Counted from the first letter of the stretch, positions 1-8,998 are shown. The stretch: 64,000 nucleotides of DNA from Alkalibacillus aidingensis (GCF_014595945.1 NZ_JABXWU010000003.1:62001-126000); one strand, 5' to 3'. Translations and numbers: made by a program. The notes: a model not told the origin generated them from the letters alone.

Positions 1-454
1 CCCACTTACACCCAGCCCTGGTCAGGATTTCCCTTAATTCATCAAATAATATAACGTGTTCCTTAGTTTCCCATTCTTTAGCTTTAGCGTCTAACTCTTG
101 TAAAGCGGTGTTTTTCATCTCTTCCAGACGTTCAGGGGTGATTAAGGATAAATGCATTCTCTTCCGCTGTTTATGAGCTTCATCATCTAGACCGTGGACT
201 CCACCTTGACCAAGTAAGGACTGTCTAATCGGTAAAGGTACGGCATTTTTACGTTTGAACAGGTTATTATCGTAAAACATTTCTGCTGCATCTTCACCGG
301 CCATGCAGATGACTTTTTTTCCCATTAATCGTGTCTCAAAAATATCTGATTTTAGTTCTTTCCTTTGACCGGGGAGGAAGTTGAATCCTTCTTTTAGGAG
401 GGTTAGTGTCTGATCAATACCATCAGCCCGTGGGATGGGGGTCTTTACTTTCAT
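1..454 (-). CDS. Fatty-acid peroxygenase, cytochrome P450 CYP152 family (N-terminal part)
   Basis: Only the first ~151 codons lie in the window; the gene continues past its left edge, so the haem-cysteine region is not visible. The reverse-strand translation begins MKVKTPIPRADGIDQTLTLL and continues with LLKEGFNFLPGQR, DIFETRLMGKKVICMAG, DAAEMFYD and LLGQGGVHGLDDEAHKQRKRM. These match the N-terminus of B. subtilis CypC (P450-BSbeta), which uses hydrogen peroxide to hydroxylate long-chain fatty acids without a redox partner. The ATG at 454 follows AAGGAG at good spacing. The family call rests on remembered sequence similarity over this part only. Confidence 0.85.
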   Translation of the reverse strand, partial: MKVKTPIPRADGIDQTLTLLKEGFNFLPGQRKELKSDIFETRLMGKKVICMAGEDAAEMFYDNNLFKRKNAVPLPIRQSLLGQGGVHGLDDEAHKQRKRMHLSLITPERLEEMKNTALQELDAKAKEWETKEHVILFDELREILTRAGCKW

Positions 455-577
455 GAATGACAACTCCTTATGCAATAGTAGGTACTTTTGAATCGCCATC
501 CTTATTGTCTCTCGGTTCAAGGGAATTATGACAGGTAGAAGTAAGAGTCACCCTGTTAATTTCGGAAGTCTTCCGTC

Positions 578-612
578 TAAAAAATAACTAGGCTCATATT
601 CATAAGCCTAGT
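578..612 (-). terminator. Rho-independent terminator of the lipoprotein gene
   Basis: On the minus strand, ACTAGGCT pairs with AGCCTAGT across a 9-base loop and is followed by TTATTTTTTAG. It sits just past the stop of the gene at 616-1299. Confidence 0.8.
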
Positions 613-615
613 CAT

Positions 616-1299
616 TTATAACGGTTCAAAATGTATTTGTGAGATTTCCGTAATACGAAGAATTTGCCCATCTTCTAATTGGACATGTCCTTTAGTTGCA
701 CCAAATTCTCCACCAATAACTTCATGAATTTTAGGCTCATCTGTTTGTGAATCGTATATCTGGAGGAAGCCCATCCCGTTAGAGGTGGTGATTTGATAAT
801 CCCCTGGTTCGATATCTGTACCCACTTCCCAGACCCCGGCAGTAAGGTGGTTATTTTCGTTAAAATCATGCGTTGAAGGAGCAGCATGGACCATGTCGAA
901 TCCACCATCAGCTATAATTGTATAAGATTCATCTAAATCAACAGTAATACTTTCAACACCATAACTTCTACCGATAATGTTATGGAATAATAAATGATCA
1001 TGTTCATCATAAATGTAAAGATTACCTGTGATACTTCCTGTGATTTCGTATCTTCCTGGTGAGGCGTTAAACTCAACACCTTCTTGGTCAATGCCATCAA
1101 TTATGATTTCCTCGGCTTCTGGATTTCCCCTTACTTCTGGGATGACGACTGGATCTGTTAAATCTTCTAGTAGTTCATCTTTTTCGTCACCAATGATTTC
1201 ATATTGATCTTGGTAGGCAGTGGCTTCATCAGTTGTTCCTGAACATGCGCTGATGAATATGAGTAAACATAGTAAAATTACTATTTGTCCAATTCGCAT
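616..1299 (-). CDS. Lipoprotein with two similar beta-rich modules, function unknown
   Basis: This 227-residue protein has a lipoprotein signal ending in ISAC (Cys19), so it should be anchored on the outer face of the membrane. After an acidic linker come two related stretches. The first contains FNASPGRYEITGSITGNLYIYD (residues ~77-98) and the second contains IEPGDYQITTSNGMGFLQIYD (~162-182); each is followed by an IIGR/VIGG motif and a short strand. The second has the G-x-DIxPGxY pattern seen in many Bacillaceae lipoproteins. The start is supported by AGGAGG upstream. It lies 35 bp downstream of the ABC exporter genes on the same strand and may be co-transcribed with them. I do not recognise a characterised homologue. 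Confidence 0.8.
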   Translation of the reverse strand: MRIGQIVILLCLLIFISACSGTTDEATAYQDQYEIIGDEKDELLEDLTDPVVIPEVRGNPEAEEIIIDGIDQEGVEFNASPGRYEITGSITGNLYIYDEHDHLLFHNIIGRSYGVESITVDLDESYTIIADGGFDMVHAAPSTHDFNENNHLTAGVWEVGTDIEPGDYQITTSNGMGFLQIYDSQTDEPKIHEVIGGEFGATKGHVQLEDGQILRITEISQIHFEPL

Positions 1300-1334
1300 G
1301 GTTAGTAGCCTCCTAAATGCGTGGAGTGATGCTC

Positions 1335-2234
1335 TTATTTAAAGTCGTGATAATATTTTTCATAGTATTCCATCGTACCTAGTGGGCCGATTACGACCTC
1401 TGAATCCTTGTAATCAAGAGTGCGTTCAATCCAGTTCGTTTGTTCATCGATCGTCATATTTTCTAATGGAATGCATAAGAGATGACCAGCAATATATTGG
1501 TGATTCTCAGGTAACGGATAGTTTTCCTTAAACCGCTTATATTGCATGTGGTCCATCGAGATTTTAATATGATCTTGATTGTCTTCATTTAAATGATGTT
1601 GGTAAACAATTTTTCCACCTTTTAAGAATATAACTCGATCTGCATATAAATCCAGGTTTTCAAGTAAGTGGGATGCGACAAAAATAATTTTGTTCTGTTG
1701 TTTCATTTCAATTAAAATGTCTGAGATAATGGCGACATTAGAAATATCGAGTCCGTTCATGACCTCATCCATTAACATGATGGAAGTGTCGGCTGCGGCC
1801 ATCATAGCGAAACATAGGCGTTGTCTCATGCCTAATGAATAAGTTTTGACTTTCTTTTTGACATAGTCTTGCATGTGTAAACGTTGAATGACTTCTGGGA
1901 CGTGTCGTGTATGGCCTTGCCACATATTGGCGTATAACTTTAAATGATCCACACCTGAAAGTTCTTCAAAGAGATCTTTTTGTTCTGGGAAAGTTGCCAT
2001 ATGCTTATGAATGTAAATTTCGTCTTTTTCTGTTTTGTAAGTATGTTTTTGATAAAATTCAATATAGCCAGAGTCAGGTTTAATAAAGTTTGCCATTGCA
2101 TTAAACATCGTTGTTTTACCTGTTCCATTAGGGGCTGCAACCCCAATAATTTCCCCTTCTTTAGCCGTCAAGGACATTTCATCTAACACTTGATGATCCT
2201 TATAAGCAACAGAGAGATTGTTAAGCTTTAGCAT
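1335..2234 (-). CDS. ABC-2 type exporter, ATP-binding subunit
   Basis: A 299-residue nucleotide-binding protein. Walker A is APNGTGKTT (34-42), the signature is SLGMRQR (133-139, a relaxed LSGGQ), and Walker B is IMLMDE (152-157) with the catalytic glutamate. About 80 C-terminal residues follow the ATPase core. Its start overlaps the end of the upstream permease gene by 14 bp, so translation is probably coupled, and AGGGGTGAG precedes the ATG. Together with the two permeases it forms a complete exporter. The layout recalls lantibiotic-immunity or antimicrobial-peptide exporters, but no peptide gene is visible and the substrate is unknown. Confidence 0.9.
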   Translation of the reverse strand: MLKLNNLSVAYKDHQVLDEMSLTAKEGEIIGVAAPNGTGKTTMFNAMANFIKPDSGYIEFYQKHTYKTEKDEIYIHKHMATFPEQKDLFEELSGVDHLKLYANMWQGHTRHVPEVIQRLHMQDYVKKKVKTYSLGMRQRLCFAMMAAADTSIMLMDEVMNGLDISNVAIISDILIEMKQQNKIIFVASHLLENLDLYADRVIFLKGGKIVYQHHLNEDNQDHIKISMDHMQYKRFKENYPLPENHQYIAGHLLCIPLENMTIDEQTNWIERTLDYKDSEVVIGPLGTMEYYEKYYHDFK

Positions 2235-3387
2235 TGTAACTCACCCCTTTAGTTATTAAGTTCCTGCGATAGTTAAGTTTGTTGATGAGGTAAAGTATAC
2301 ACGAGAAAATAATGATCGTTACCATCATCCAGGTTAGCGCGTGCCAATAATCAATTCCATGATCACCTAATTCAAGAGCAAGGTCACCCGATAAAATGTT
2401 GACGATATCAACATATTTAAAAATACGTAAGAATAATGGGTCCCAATGGATGGCCATCAACAATTCAGGTATCAAAAATAATCCTAGCCCGATTAAGACA
2501 GTGGCATATAAATTATTGAAAAGAACATTTAAAAGCATTGAGAGTAGTAACACCATTAAAGTAATGATGACAATACCACCAAATACATAGACGAGATACT
2601 GGCTAGTCGAAATAGCTGTATAGTCACCTTGTTGATAGATAAGGACAGGTTCTGAAAAGTTTCCTAACCCTTCTTTTCTTGCTGCATACCAAATACTTAG
2701 GAGTGTTCCTAATATTAGTGGAATTAGGATATACACAAAGTATAGGGCAATTTTACTGAATACCTTACTCATAAATGAAATTGGGAACCCATTGACAACA
2801 GTTTTATGTTGCTTTTCATAGACAAGCATGTCCCCACTAGTGAGTAGAACTATAAAGTAATACATTAAGCCACTCATTATACTAACTGCGACAACAATAT
2901 ATTTACTAGCGACATATTCATTCGAGTCAAGGGGGATCTGCTTTTCATTAATATAACTTAAGAAAGCTTCTTCTTTTAACACCTCGTCTTTTGGAATAAT
3001 TAAGTGTTCAGGGATCCCAACGTTGTTTAACTCGTGATTTTTAAGGCGTAATTCATTTAACTTTAGCCCATCATCAATGTAAGCTTGGTCATCATTTCCT
3101 AGGCCAATATAATAGATTTGCATATTAATTAAGGAAAGTTGATCGAGTAAATTGTCATAAACTTGTTGACCATCAGTGGTTTCTAATATGTCATCGCTGA
3201 ATTGATCCAATGCAGAGTCTGTCATCTCTTGTTCAACTCGTTTTCCATCTTGTAGCGTCTCAGGGTCGGTATCACTATAGATCATGTAATAGATCGGAAA
3301 GTAGAGTAATAAAAAGACAGCAATGAACCAAAATTTCCGATTATTTATTAATAATTTTGCTTCAAAGAGTAAATACTTCCAAGACAT
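2221..3387 (-). CDS. ABC-2 type exporter, permease subunit 1
   Basis: Integral membrane protein of 388 residues from the chosen ATG (MSWKYLLFEAKLL). An in-frame TTG at 3429 would add 14 residues but has no ribosome binding site, while AAAGGAAACGCAT precedes the ATG at 3387. The topology is one N-terminal transmembrane helix, an acidic extracellular loop of ~120 residues, then about five helices, as in ABC-2 permeases with a large first loop. It lies between the second permease gene and the ATPase gene and overlaps the latter. The two permeases share layout and size and probably pair as a heterodimer. Confidence 0.85.
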   Translation of the reverse strand: MSWKYLLFEAKLLINNRKFWFIAVFLLLYFPIYYMIYSDTDPETLQDGKRVEQEMTDSALDQFSDDILETTDGQQVYDNLLDQLSLINMQIYYIGLGNDDQAYIDDGLKLNELRLKNHELNNVGIPEHLIIPKDEVLKEEAFLSYINEKQIPLDSNEYVASKYIVVAVSIMSGLMYYFIVLLTSGDMLVYEKQHKTVVNGFPISFMSKVFSKIALYFVYILIPLILGTLLSIWYAARKEGLGNFSEPVLIYQQGDYTAISTSQYLVYVFGGIVIITLMVLLLSMLLNVLFNNLYATVLIGLGLFLIPELLMAIHWDPLFLRIFKYVDIVNILSGDLALELGDHGIDYWHALTWMMVTIIIFSCILYLINKLNYRRNLITKGVSYNAKA

Positions 3388-3435
3388 ATGCGTTTCCTTT
3401 CTTGTTAAATGACATGATTTTATTTTCAAGGTTTC

Positions 3436-4647
3436 TTATGCACTGAAAAACCGTCTTCTATTAATGAATTTGGCTGTTATAAGGACCAAGCACTCGACTA
3501 CAATTAACGTTATAAGTAAAACCAGGATCCCTTTTTCGTAAGTAATAGATTCAACGGTTAGTAAGAAATTCTTATCCCCTGTAACAACTTTGCCAAAGTC
3601 AAAATAGGTTTGTGGAAAATGGCTGACATCAAATCCAAATAACTGTCTTTTTGTACGTGTAAAATATATAAATTCCGAAACTAACAGAATTGTACTAATC
3701 GTAAGGACAAGCCATAGATTTCTAAATATTAGACTCAATATCATATTTAACCTGATAAATAACAACATGATTAATGGAATAAAGCTTAATACCTTAAATA
3801 AGAATTCAGTGATTAACATATAATCGTAATCTTCTAAACGAAATGTCTTTTGGGCGATCATAGTAGGAACTTTAATATCTAAGCTCCCGAAGCCAAATTG
3901 AATCGTGATTATGGTTAATCCAAGGAGTGTTAATCCCGTCAGTATGAGTAAGCTATATACAAATGCTGCTATTGATTTAGTATTCAGCGTTTGATACCAA
4001 GGAACGGGTAAACCTTGTAGCAAGGTTTGATTTTGTTTATCACGTGTTAAAAGATCGCTGCTGAAGTAGATTGCCATAAATATAATTAAATAGGTCACTG
4101 AGCTTAACAGAATATTTTTAACCGATTGTAAAAACGTTTTTTCCTCAATCATCGGGCCAGTAACGGCGATCTCTTGGTCTAAGTAGCCTTGGTACGTTAG
4201 TAATGTTTGATGGTATAAGTGCATTGTATCTTTTCTCGGAATAGGAGAATCTATGAATAATTCTTGGTGTTCGTCTAAAAAAGAATCTTCATTTCTGATA
4301 AGGTCTTGAAGTCGTAGGTGTACAAACCTGGTGAAGTTTTCATTCTTATATGAATGAACCATTCTGTTATGTAACTGGTAGTAATAGTCGTTATATGCGT
4401 AATACGGCATCCCTGTAAATTGGATGATCCCTGTAGCTCCACGTTCTTCTCGGTCTTCTTGCTGGATCGCAATTTCCTCTAGTTCCTTATTAACCTCATC
4501 TGGTGAAAATGTTTCAGTTGTCTCTTCATTTGGAAGAATCATCAAAGCATAACTTAAAACGAGTACCGTCAAAAATAAAATAAAGAATAAGTTCTTCTTA
4601 CTTTGCATCATGAGTTTTAGTTCGTGTTTTAATAATGAAAAATTCAT
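3436..4647 (-). CDS. ABC-2 type exporter, permease subunit 2
   Basis: A 403-residue membrane protein that is first in the three-gene minus-strand operon. A helix at ~20-36 (LFFILFLTVLVLSYALMIL) is followed by a large acidic extracytoplasmic loop (~40-170), then five or six helices to the C-terminus. The ATG follows AAGGGGAAGC. It has the same architecture as the neighbouring permease, suggesting an old duplication. The exporter may span the membrane as a heterodimer with the ATPase at 1335-2234. Substrate unknown. Confidence 0.85.
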   Translation of the reverse strand: MNFSLLKHELKLMMQSKKNLFFILFLTVLVLSYALMILPNEETTETFSPDEVNKELEEIAIQQEDREERGATGIIQFTGMPYYAYNDYYYQLHNRMVHSYKNENFTRFVHLRLQDLIRNEDSFLDEHQELFIDSPIPRKDTMHLYHQTLLTYQGYLDQEIAVTGPMIEEKTFLQSVKNILLSSVTYLIIFMAIYFSSDLLTRDKQNQTLLQGLPVPWYQTLNTKSIAAFVYSLLILTGLTLLGLTIITIQFGFGSLDIKVPTMIAQKTFRLEDYDYMLITEFLFKVLSFIPLIMLLFIRLNMILSLIFRNLWLVLTISTILLVSEFIYFTRTKRQLFGFDVSHFPQTYFDFGKVVTGDKNFLLTVESITYEKGILVLLITLIVVECLVLITAKFINRRRFFSA

Positions 4648-4879
4648 CCATGCTTCCCCTTTAGAACAGATCGTCCGTCACTATTTTAGATATTTTAGTA
4701 AAACATTTATAACTAATTTAACCGAAGTTTGAATATAAGTAAAGTTTTGAATTTTTAATCGATTATCGCCGACTATTGTTAGGTTGTGTTAATTAATGAG
4801 TGATTGTGTGTTATTATGGGGGATGTATTTTAATTACATTCTAATAAGTTAAACAATTAGCTAGATTGGGGAGATTAAT

Positions 4880-5293
4880 ATTCAAAATCGTGTAACTAGT
4901 AAAGATAAAATGCTAGCGATTATCGGTTATGCTATCCCTCTATTTCTACCGATGCCACTATTTAATATTGTGATTACCTATATTTATTGGAGAGTATTGC
5001 CGAGTGAGTCTGACTTTACTGATCATCATTTGAAGGAGAATATAAACTATCAGATTAGTATTCAGCTATATATGCTGTCTTTTTTTGTACTTGTTTTTAT
5101 CGTTCAAATTATTGGTCAAGTTGGTTTTATTCCAGATATCGCCTCGATGATTGGAATACTGTTATCTTTCGGTGTTCTAGGATTAATGATTTTGGCAGCT
5201 TTCACATGGGTCATCTTACTTGCAGTAGCAGTAATTGCCGTACTAATGGGTAAGTACTTCCGCTTTCCATTAATTATTCGATTTGTAAAATAA
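4880..5293 (+). CDS. DUF4870-type small membrane protein, probable ATT start
   Basis: Small membrane protein with three or four hydrophobic segments and the DUF4870 pattern: a KMLA-like N-terminus, then DHHLKENINYQIS between helices. The first ATG (4910) has no ribosome binding site. Ten codons upstream, an ATT at 4880 follows GGGGAGA (4868-4874) and would give an N-terminus of QNRVTSKDK before MLAIIGY, the usual length for this family. I therefore place the start at 4880, giving 137 residues. No ATG, GTG or TTG exists in frame upstream of 4910. The protein's role is unknown in the family. The gene is monocistronic. Confidence 0.75.
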   Translation: MQNRVTSKDKMLAIIGYAIPLFLPMPLFNIVITYIYWRVLPSESDFTDHHLKENINYQISIQLYMLSFFVLVFIVQIIGQVGFIPDIASMIGILLSFGVLGLMILAAFTWVILLAVAVIAVLMGKYFRFPLIIRFVK

Positions 5294-5331
5294 TGACGAT
5301 TTGATTAAGTGAATATTTCAAATTGATTACC

Positions 5332-5371
5332 AATAACTGAAAACGGTTTCCTTAGTTATTCCTGTTATAAT
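5332..5371 (+). promoter_or_regulatory. Candidate promoter with cre-like site and inverted repeat
   Basis: A TATAAT at 5366-5371 precedes the hydrolase gene. Upstream lies TGAAAACGGTTTCC (5338-5351), which matches the CcpA cre consensus at about 12 of 14 positions. AATAACT (5332-5338) and AGTTATT (5354-5360) form an inverted repeat around it. No good -35 box is seen. Confidence 0.35.
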
Positions 5372-5403
5372 ATAAATACAGTAAACAAGAGAGGAGACCT
5401 ACC

Positions 5404-6360
5404 GTGAAAAAAAAGAAATGGCTTAAAATAAGTCTAGGATTGTTGTCAATTCTAGTTGTGATAAATTTGGTTGCCAGTCATTATTTTTATGATTTGGCTA
5501 TCAAGCGTGATCAAAAGGATTTTCTTGTCGATAATGAGGATTTAGTGGTATCCGCTACTGCCATGGATGTTTTTTTACAAGGTGGGTGGCGTGATTGGGT
5601 AAGTAGTCAACCTTTTGATGAATGGGAGCTAGAATCATATGATGGCTTAACGCTACAAGGGTACTATTTAGAAGCGAAGGAACCATCAAATCAAACGGTT
5701 GTATTAGCTCATGGATATTTAGGGCGTGCCACTGACATGGGACTCTTTGGACAGCATTATTATGAAGACCTTGGCTACAACATTTTTATGCCAGACCTTC
5801 GTGGCCATGGAAATAGTGAGGGAGATTACATCGGATTTGGTTGGCATGATCGATTGGACATATTAGATTGGGTTGATCAAATTATTGAACACCAAGGTGA
5901 TGATACTGAGGTTGTCTTACACGGTATTTCGATGGGATCGGCTACCGTGTTGATGGCAAGTGGTGAAGATTTGTCAGACAACGTGAAGGCGATTATTGCC
6001 GATAGCCCGTATACTGATACGTATAGCTTATTTAAATATCAGATGAACCGTATGTTTAATCTACCCGCATTCCCACTGTTACCAAGCACGAGTTTAATGA
6101 CCCAATATCGTGCTGGATACTCGTTAACTGAGGCTTCTTCATTAGACCAAGTTAAACAAACAGACGTGCCGATTCTATATTTCCACGGAAATAATGACAC
6201 ATTTGTCCCGACAAGAATGGCCGAAGAATTACATGAAAACACAAATAGCGAGTCTGAAATCATGGTATTTGAAAACGCTGGCCATGGTGAAGCTATTGCC
6301 GTTTATCCGGAGCAATATGTCGATCATTTAGATCGTTTTTTAGAAAAATATCTGAAGTGA
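5404..6360 (+). CDS. Alpha/beta hydrolase, membrane-anchored (YqkD-like)
   Basis: A 318-residue protein starting with GTG behind AGAGGAG. An N-terminal hydrophobic helix (~7-25) anchors it, with the catalytic domain probably outside. The serine hydrolase features are complete: oxyanion motif AHGYLG (102-107), RGHGNS (133-138), nucleophile elbow GISMGS (174-179, Ser176), Asp265 in HGNNDTFVP and His294 in NAGHGEA. Length and layout resemble B. subtilis YqkD. The substrate is not known. A terminator follows at 6424-6463. Confidence 0.88.
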   Translation: MKKKKWLKISLGLLSILVVINLVASHYFYDLAIKRDQKDFLVDNEDLVVSATAMDVFLQGGWRDWVSSQPFDEWELESYDGLTLQGYYLEAKEPSNQTVVLAHGYLGRATDMGLFGQHYYEDLGYNIFMPDLRGHGNSEGDYIGFGWHDRLDILDWVDQIIEHQGDDTEVVLHGISMGSATVLMASGEDLSDNVKAIIADSPYTDTYSLFKYQMNRMFNLPAFPLLPSTSLMTQYRAGYSLTEASSLDQVKQTDVPILYFHGNNDTFVPTRMAEELHENTNSESEIMVFENAGHGEAIAVYPEQYVDHLDRFLEKYLK

Positions 6361-6748
6361 TTAAAGACAAATACTCCTTTAACTTCCCCTTAAAAGTGGA
6401 CAGTTTTCAAAATCTAGACAGCTAAAAGGTGATCTCGATACGGATTCGGGATCATCTTTTTTTATGTCCATTGGTAGGCTCTATACTAAACGTGGTGTTG
6501 TCCATTGCTATAACAGTCATGATTGTTCGATGGTTCCGATTATAATGCTCTCTTTATTTGTTATGTAAGAATAGTTTTTAGCCAAAAGAAAAAAATATTG
6601 ATTGTGTAAAATCCTGTATCTTTAGGAGGCAAGCTAGACTCAATATAACATTCAGTTAACAGCAACAGAAAGCTCTGTTAAGTGGAATAACGATGACCAC
6701 CACTCGGGTAGTAGATCCCCAAAAATCACAGAAAGAGTAGGCGTTTTT
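6361..6748 (+). other. Intergenic region with terminator and short hairpin
   Basis: No gene is seen here. A terminator hairpin (AAAGGTGATC / GATCATCTTT plus T-run) lies at 6424-6463. Further on there is a perfect 7-bp inverted repeat TTAACAG / CTGTTAA (6656-6662 and 6675-6681) upstream of the next gene. AGGAGG at ~6625 is not followed by a start codon. The stretch around 6390-6420 (AAAGTGGACAGTTTTC) resembles the end of some IS3-type elements, but no transposase is present. Confidence 0.5.
6424..6463 (+). terminator. Terminator of the alpha/beta hydrolase gene
   Basis: AAAGGTGATC pairs with GATCATCTTT (one G-U pair) and is followed by TTTTTTTAT. Confidence 0.7.
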
Positions 6749-7225
6749 ATGGAACGAGACAAAAGAATAGAAGTTGTGTTGTGGAGCATTGCACTGCCAG
6801 GTTTCGGGCAGCTAATTAACAAAAGATTTATTAAGGGTGCTTTTTTTATCTTTTTAGAAATCCTTATTAATGTACAGGCTAGATTGAACTTTGTGATCAT
6901 ACCAAGCTTTCATGGAGATATCCAAATGGCGATTGATCACACGAATTACCAATGGGTCATGTTTTATCCTTGTTTGTATATGTTTTCGATCTATGATGCT
7001 TATAAGGACGCGGGTGGTGCTAGGGACCCTTATGCATATCTTCCATTTACGTTGGCAGCGTTTATTGGAACGATTGGCGTGATTTATTCGCCAATTTTTA
7101 ATGTGAATGGTATTTACCCAGGAATTATATGGTTACCGATTATATTCACGATTTTGGCATTTATTATTGGATATGTGATAAAGAAGGTTCTGCAGACACG
7201 CCTTAAGCAAGCTAAACTGCCGTGA
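6749..7225 (+). CDS. Small multi-pass membrane protein, function unknown
   Basis: This 158-residue protein has about four transmembrane segments. The N-terminal motif LPGFGQLINKRFIKGAFF resembles the PGxGQxyxGxxxxG turn of TM2-like or DUF5683-like membrane proteins, and a soluble-looking YDAYKDAGGARDPY stretch follows the second helix. The ATG follows AGTAGG. It converges on the lipoprotein gene at 7266-8207 with a shared terminator. I do not know a function for this protein. Confidence 0.75.
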   Translation: MERDKRIEVVLWSIALPGFGQLINKRFIKGAFFIFLEILINVQARLNFVIIPSFHGDIQMAIDHTNYQWVMFYPCLYMFSIYDAYKDAGGARDPYAYLPFTLAAFIGTIGVIYSPIFNVNGIYPGIIWLPIIFTILAFIIGYVIKKVLQTRLKQAKLP

Positions 7226-7252
7226 GAAGTTAATACAACGATAATTATAAAC

Positions 7253-7287
7253 AAAACCCAAGTGGTTAGTCACTTGGGTTATTTTTC
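7253..7287. terminator. Bidirectional terminator between convergent genes
   Basis: AACCCAAGTG (7255-7264) pairs with CACTTGGGTT (7271-7280) and has A/T-rich flanks on both sides. The right arm encodes the last residues and the loop contains the stop codon of the minus-strand gene. Confidence 0.85.
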
Positions 7288-8207
7288 CGTTTATAACGAA
7301 TAAAATAGAAGACAGCAATAATAAGAATTGGTATTAGGATTGGTGATAATCCAACGATGAAGACGATGATATTAGAGAAAACCGAGATGATCCAGTTAAC
7401 GGTTCCCATAAATAATTGTTGGGCTTTTTCAAATGTGTTTAAGGAATCTTGGCTTTCTATTTCCGGAATGTTGATTCGTTTTTCTGAAATATTAATGGTT
7501 ACTGTTGAGTAAGCGACATGATCTTCTAAGTAAATCATTCTGCCTTTAATTTGTTCGATTTCTTCTTGTACTCGAGCTAGATCATTAGAAATATTCAACA
7601 GATCTTCGGTGTTATCAGCTTCATCTAGGAAATTAAGAAGACGTTCTTCAACTGCTTCTTGTGAACGTAACCGCGATTCTAAGTCGACATACTCTTCGGT
7701 TACATCATTTCCTTCGGTTGTTTTTTCAATAACGTGTTCGCTATTTGTCTCAACCCCATTCATAAAATCATTGAAATGCTCTTCTGGTATTCGTACAACA
7801 ATATGTCCATTTTTACGGTCATCTTCAGGATGTTCGTGGACGTTAGATTCAACGACATAACCATTAAAGTCGTTTAACTCATCTACAATAGTGGTATAAG
7901 TATGATCGTAGTCTTCAACTTCAATGGCGATTGTCCCGGTATAAATAACCATGCGATCTTCTGATTGGTCGATGGCAGAATTGGCATCGGTTGACTCTGA
8001 ATCATTCATATCATCGCGATCTTCTGTTGCAGAGTCAGCTTGTGCTTCTTGTTCACGTTCTTCAGTGAATCCAATTTCCTCATCTTCACTAGTGTCATAA
8101 TCGGCATTTGCACCTTCTGCCTGATCGTCATCACTAGAACAGGCAGTAGTTATCAACATGGTGATAACCATCAAAACAGCGATTGAGCTAAAACGGAATT
8201 GCTTCAT
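7266..8207 (-). CDS. DUF4349 lipoprotein
   Basis: From the ATG at 8207 (behind GGGGGTC) the protein has 313 residues; an alternative ATG at 8225 lacks good spacing. It has a lipoprotein signal ending ITTAC, then an acidic linker. The DUF4349 domain follows, with MVIYTGTIAIEVEDY, GYVVESNV, VVRIPEEHF and YVDLESRLRSQEAVEERLL, a predicted coiled coil and ISNDLARVQEEIEQIKGRM. A C-terminal transmembrane helix (~288-306) and basic tail complete it. It is thus anchored at both ends with the domain outside. The family is common in Bacillaceae and its role is not established. The 3' end overlaps the terminator. Confidence 0.9.
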   Translation of the reverse strand: MKQFRFSSIAVLMVITMLITTACSSDDDQAEGANADYDTSEDEEIGFTEEREQEAQADSATEDRDDMNDSESTDANSAIDQSEDRMVIYTGTIAIEVEDYDHTYTTIVDELNDFNGYVVESNVHEHPEDDRKNGHIVVRIPEEHFNDFMNGVETNSEHVIEKTTEGNDVTEEYVDLESRLRSQEAVEERLLNFLDEADNTEDLLNISNDLARVQEEIEQIKGRMIYLEDHVAYSTVTINISEKRINIPEIESQDSLNTFEKAQQLFMGTVNWIISVFSNIIVFIVGLSPILIPILIIAVFYFIRYKRKNNPSD

Positions 8208-8341
8208 AAAATTGACCCCCATCAATTCTTTACTACAGTAGACGTAGTAAAATGGTACAATGTTACACAGAAACTCTAATTATAGATTTAAAGTTTTTTT
8301 GAGTAGGGGGAAAGGAAACTAAGTCTATAAGGGTGGAGTTT

Positions 8342-8998
8342 ATGGAAATTAAAAATTTAATCAAAGTTGTCATCACCATCTTATTTGCGCTGTTTCTGTA
8401 TTCACTGAACCAGCGTTTATTAGCTGTTTCACCAGAAGATATCCGTTCAATTATTTCCTCTGCAGGATGGTTATCTCCACTTTTATATATAGTATTATTT
8501 TTTCTTAGGCCCCTTGTTTTCTTCCCGGCTTCTGTGTTTTCTATCGTCGGAGGATTAGCCTTTGGAGCTGTTATGGGATCGCTGTTAGCTTTCATCGGTG
8601 CAGCAAGTGGTGCAATCCTTGCTTATGGCATTGGTCGTCGTTATGGAGATCGGAATATTCGGTTGAATAAAAAGGGAAAGCTTGAAAGTGCAAGGGTGAA
8701 ATTTGAAGAAAAAGGCTTTTATAACATTTTAATATTAAGGCTTTTGCCAATTGTAAATTTTGACTTAATTAGTTATGGAGCTGGTTTAGCTAAGGTGAAG
8801 TGCAGGGATTTTATCAAAGCGACAGTGATCGGTATTGTGCCAGGAACACTCATTTATACCTTTCTTGGAGCAAGCATTGTAGAGGGTGATGATGTGACCA
8901 TGATAATTGCCGGGACAGTTTATATCCTGCTTATCGTTATTCCGGTCATTTGGAATCGTGGTATTATGAATCATGTTAACAAAATTGAATCAAAATGA
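8342..8998 (+). CDS. TVP38/TMEM64 (VTT/DedA-type) membrane protein
   Basis: A 218-residue integral membrane protein. It carries the VTT-domain features FFLRPLVFFPASVFSIVGGLAFG, then FIGAASGAILAYGIGRRYG and RLLPIVNFDLISYGAGLAKV, with six or so hydrophobic segments. VTT proteins are linked to lipid scrambling or transport. The ATG at 8342 is preferred (AAGGG at good distance) over the in-frame GTG at 8333. It is followed closely by the ABC-class ATPase gene with its own ribosome binding site. Confidence 0.88.
   Translation: MEIKNLIKVVITILFALFLYSLNQRLLAVSPEDIRSIISSAGWLSPLLYIVLFFLRPLVFFPASVFSIVGGLAFGAVMGSLLAFIGAASGAILAYGIGRRYGDRNIRLNKKGKLESARVKFEEKGFYNILILRLLPIVNFDLISYGAGLAKVKCRDFIKATVIGIVPGTLIYTFLGASIVEGDDVTMIIAGTVYILLIVIPVIWNRGIMNHVNKIESK

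Noticed and set aside
6380-6430. Possible IS3-type element end (AAAGTGGACAGTTTTC)
   Set aside because: No transposase, no second inverted repeat and no target duplication could be found.
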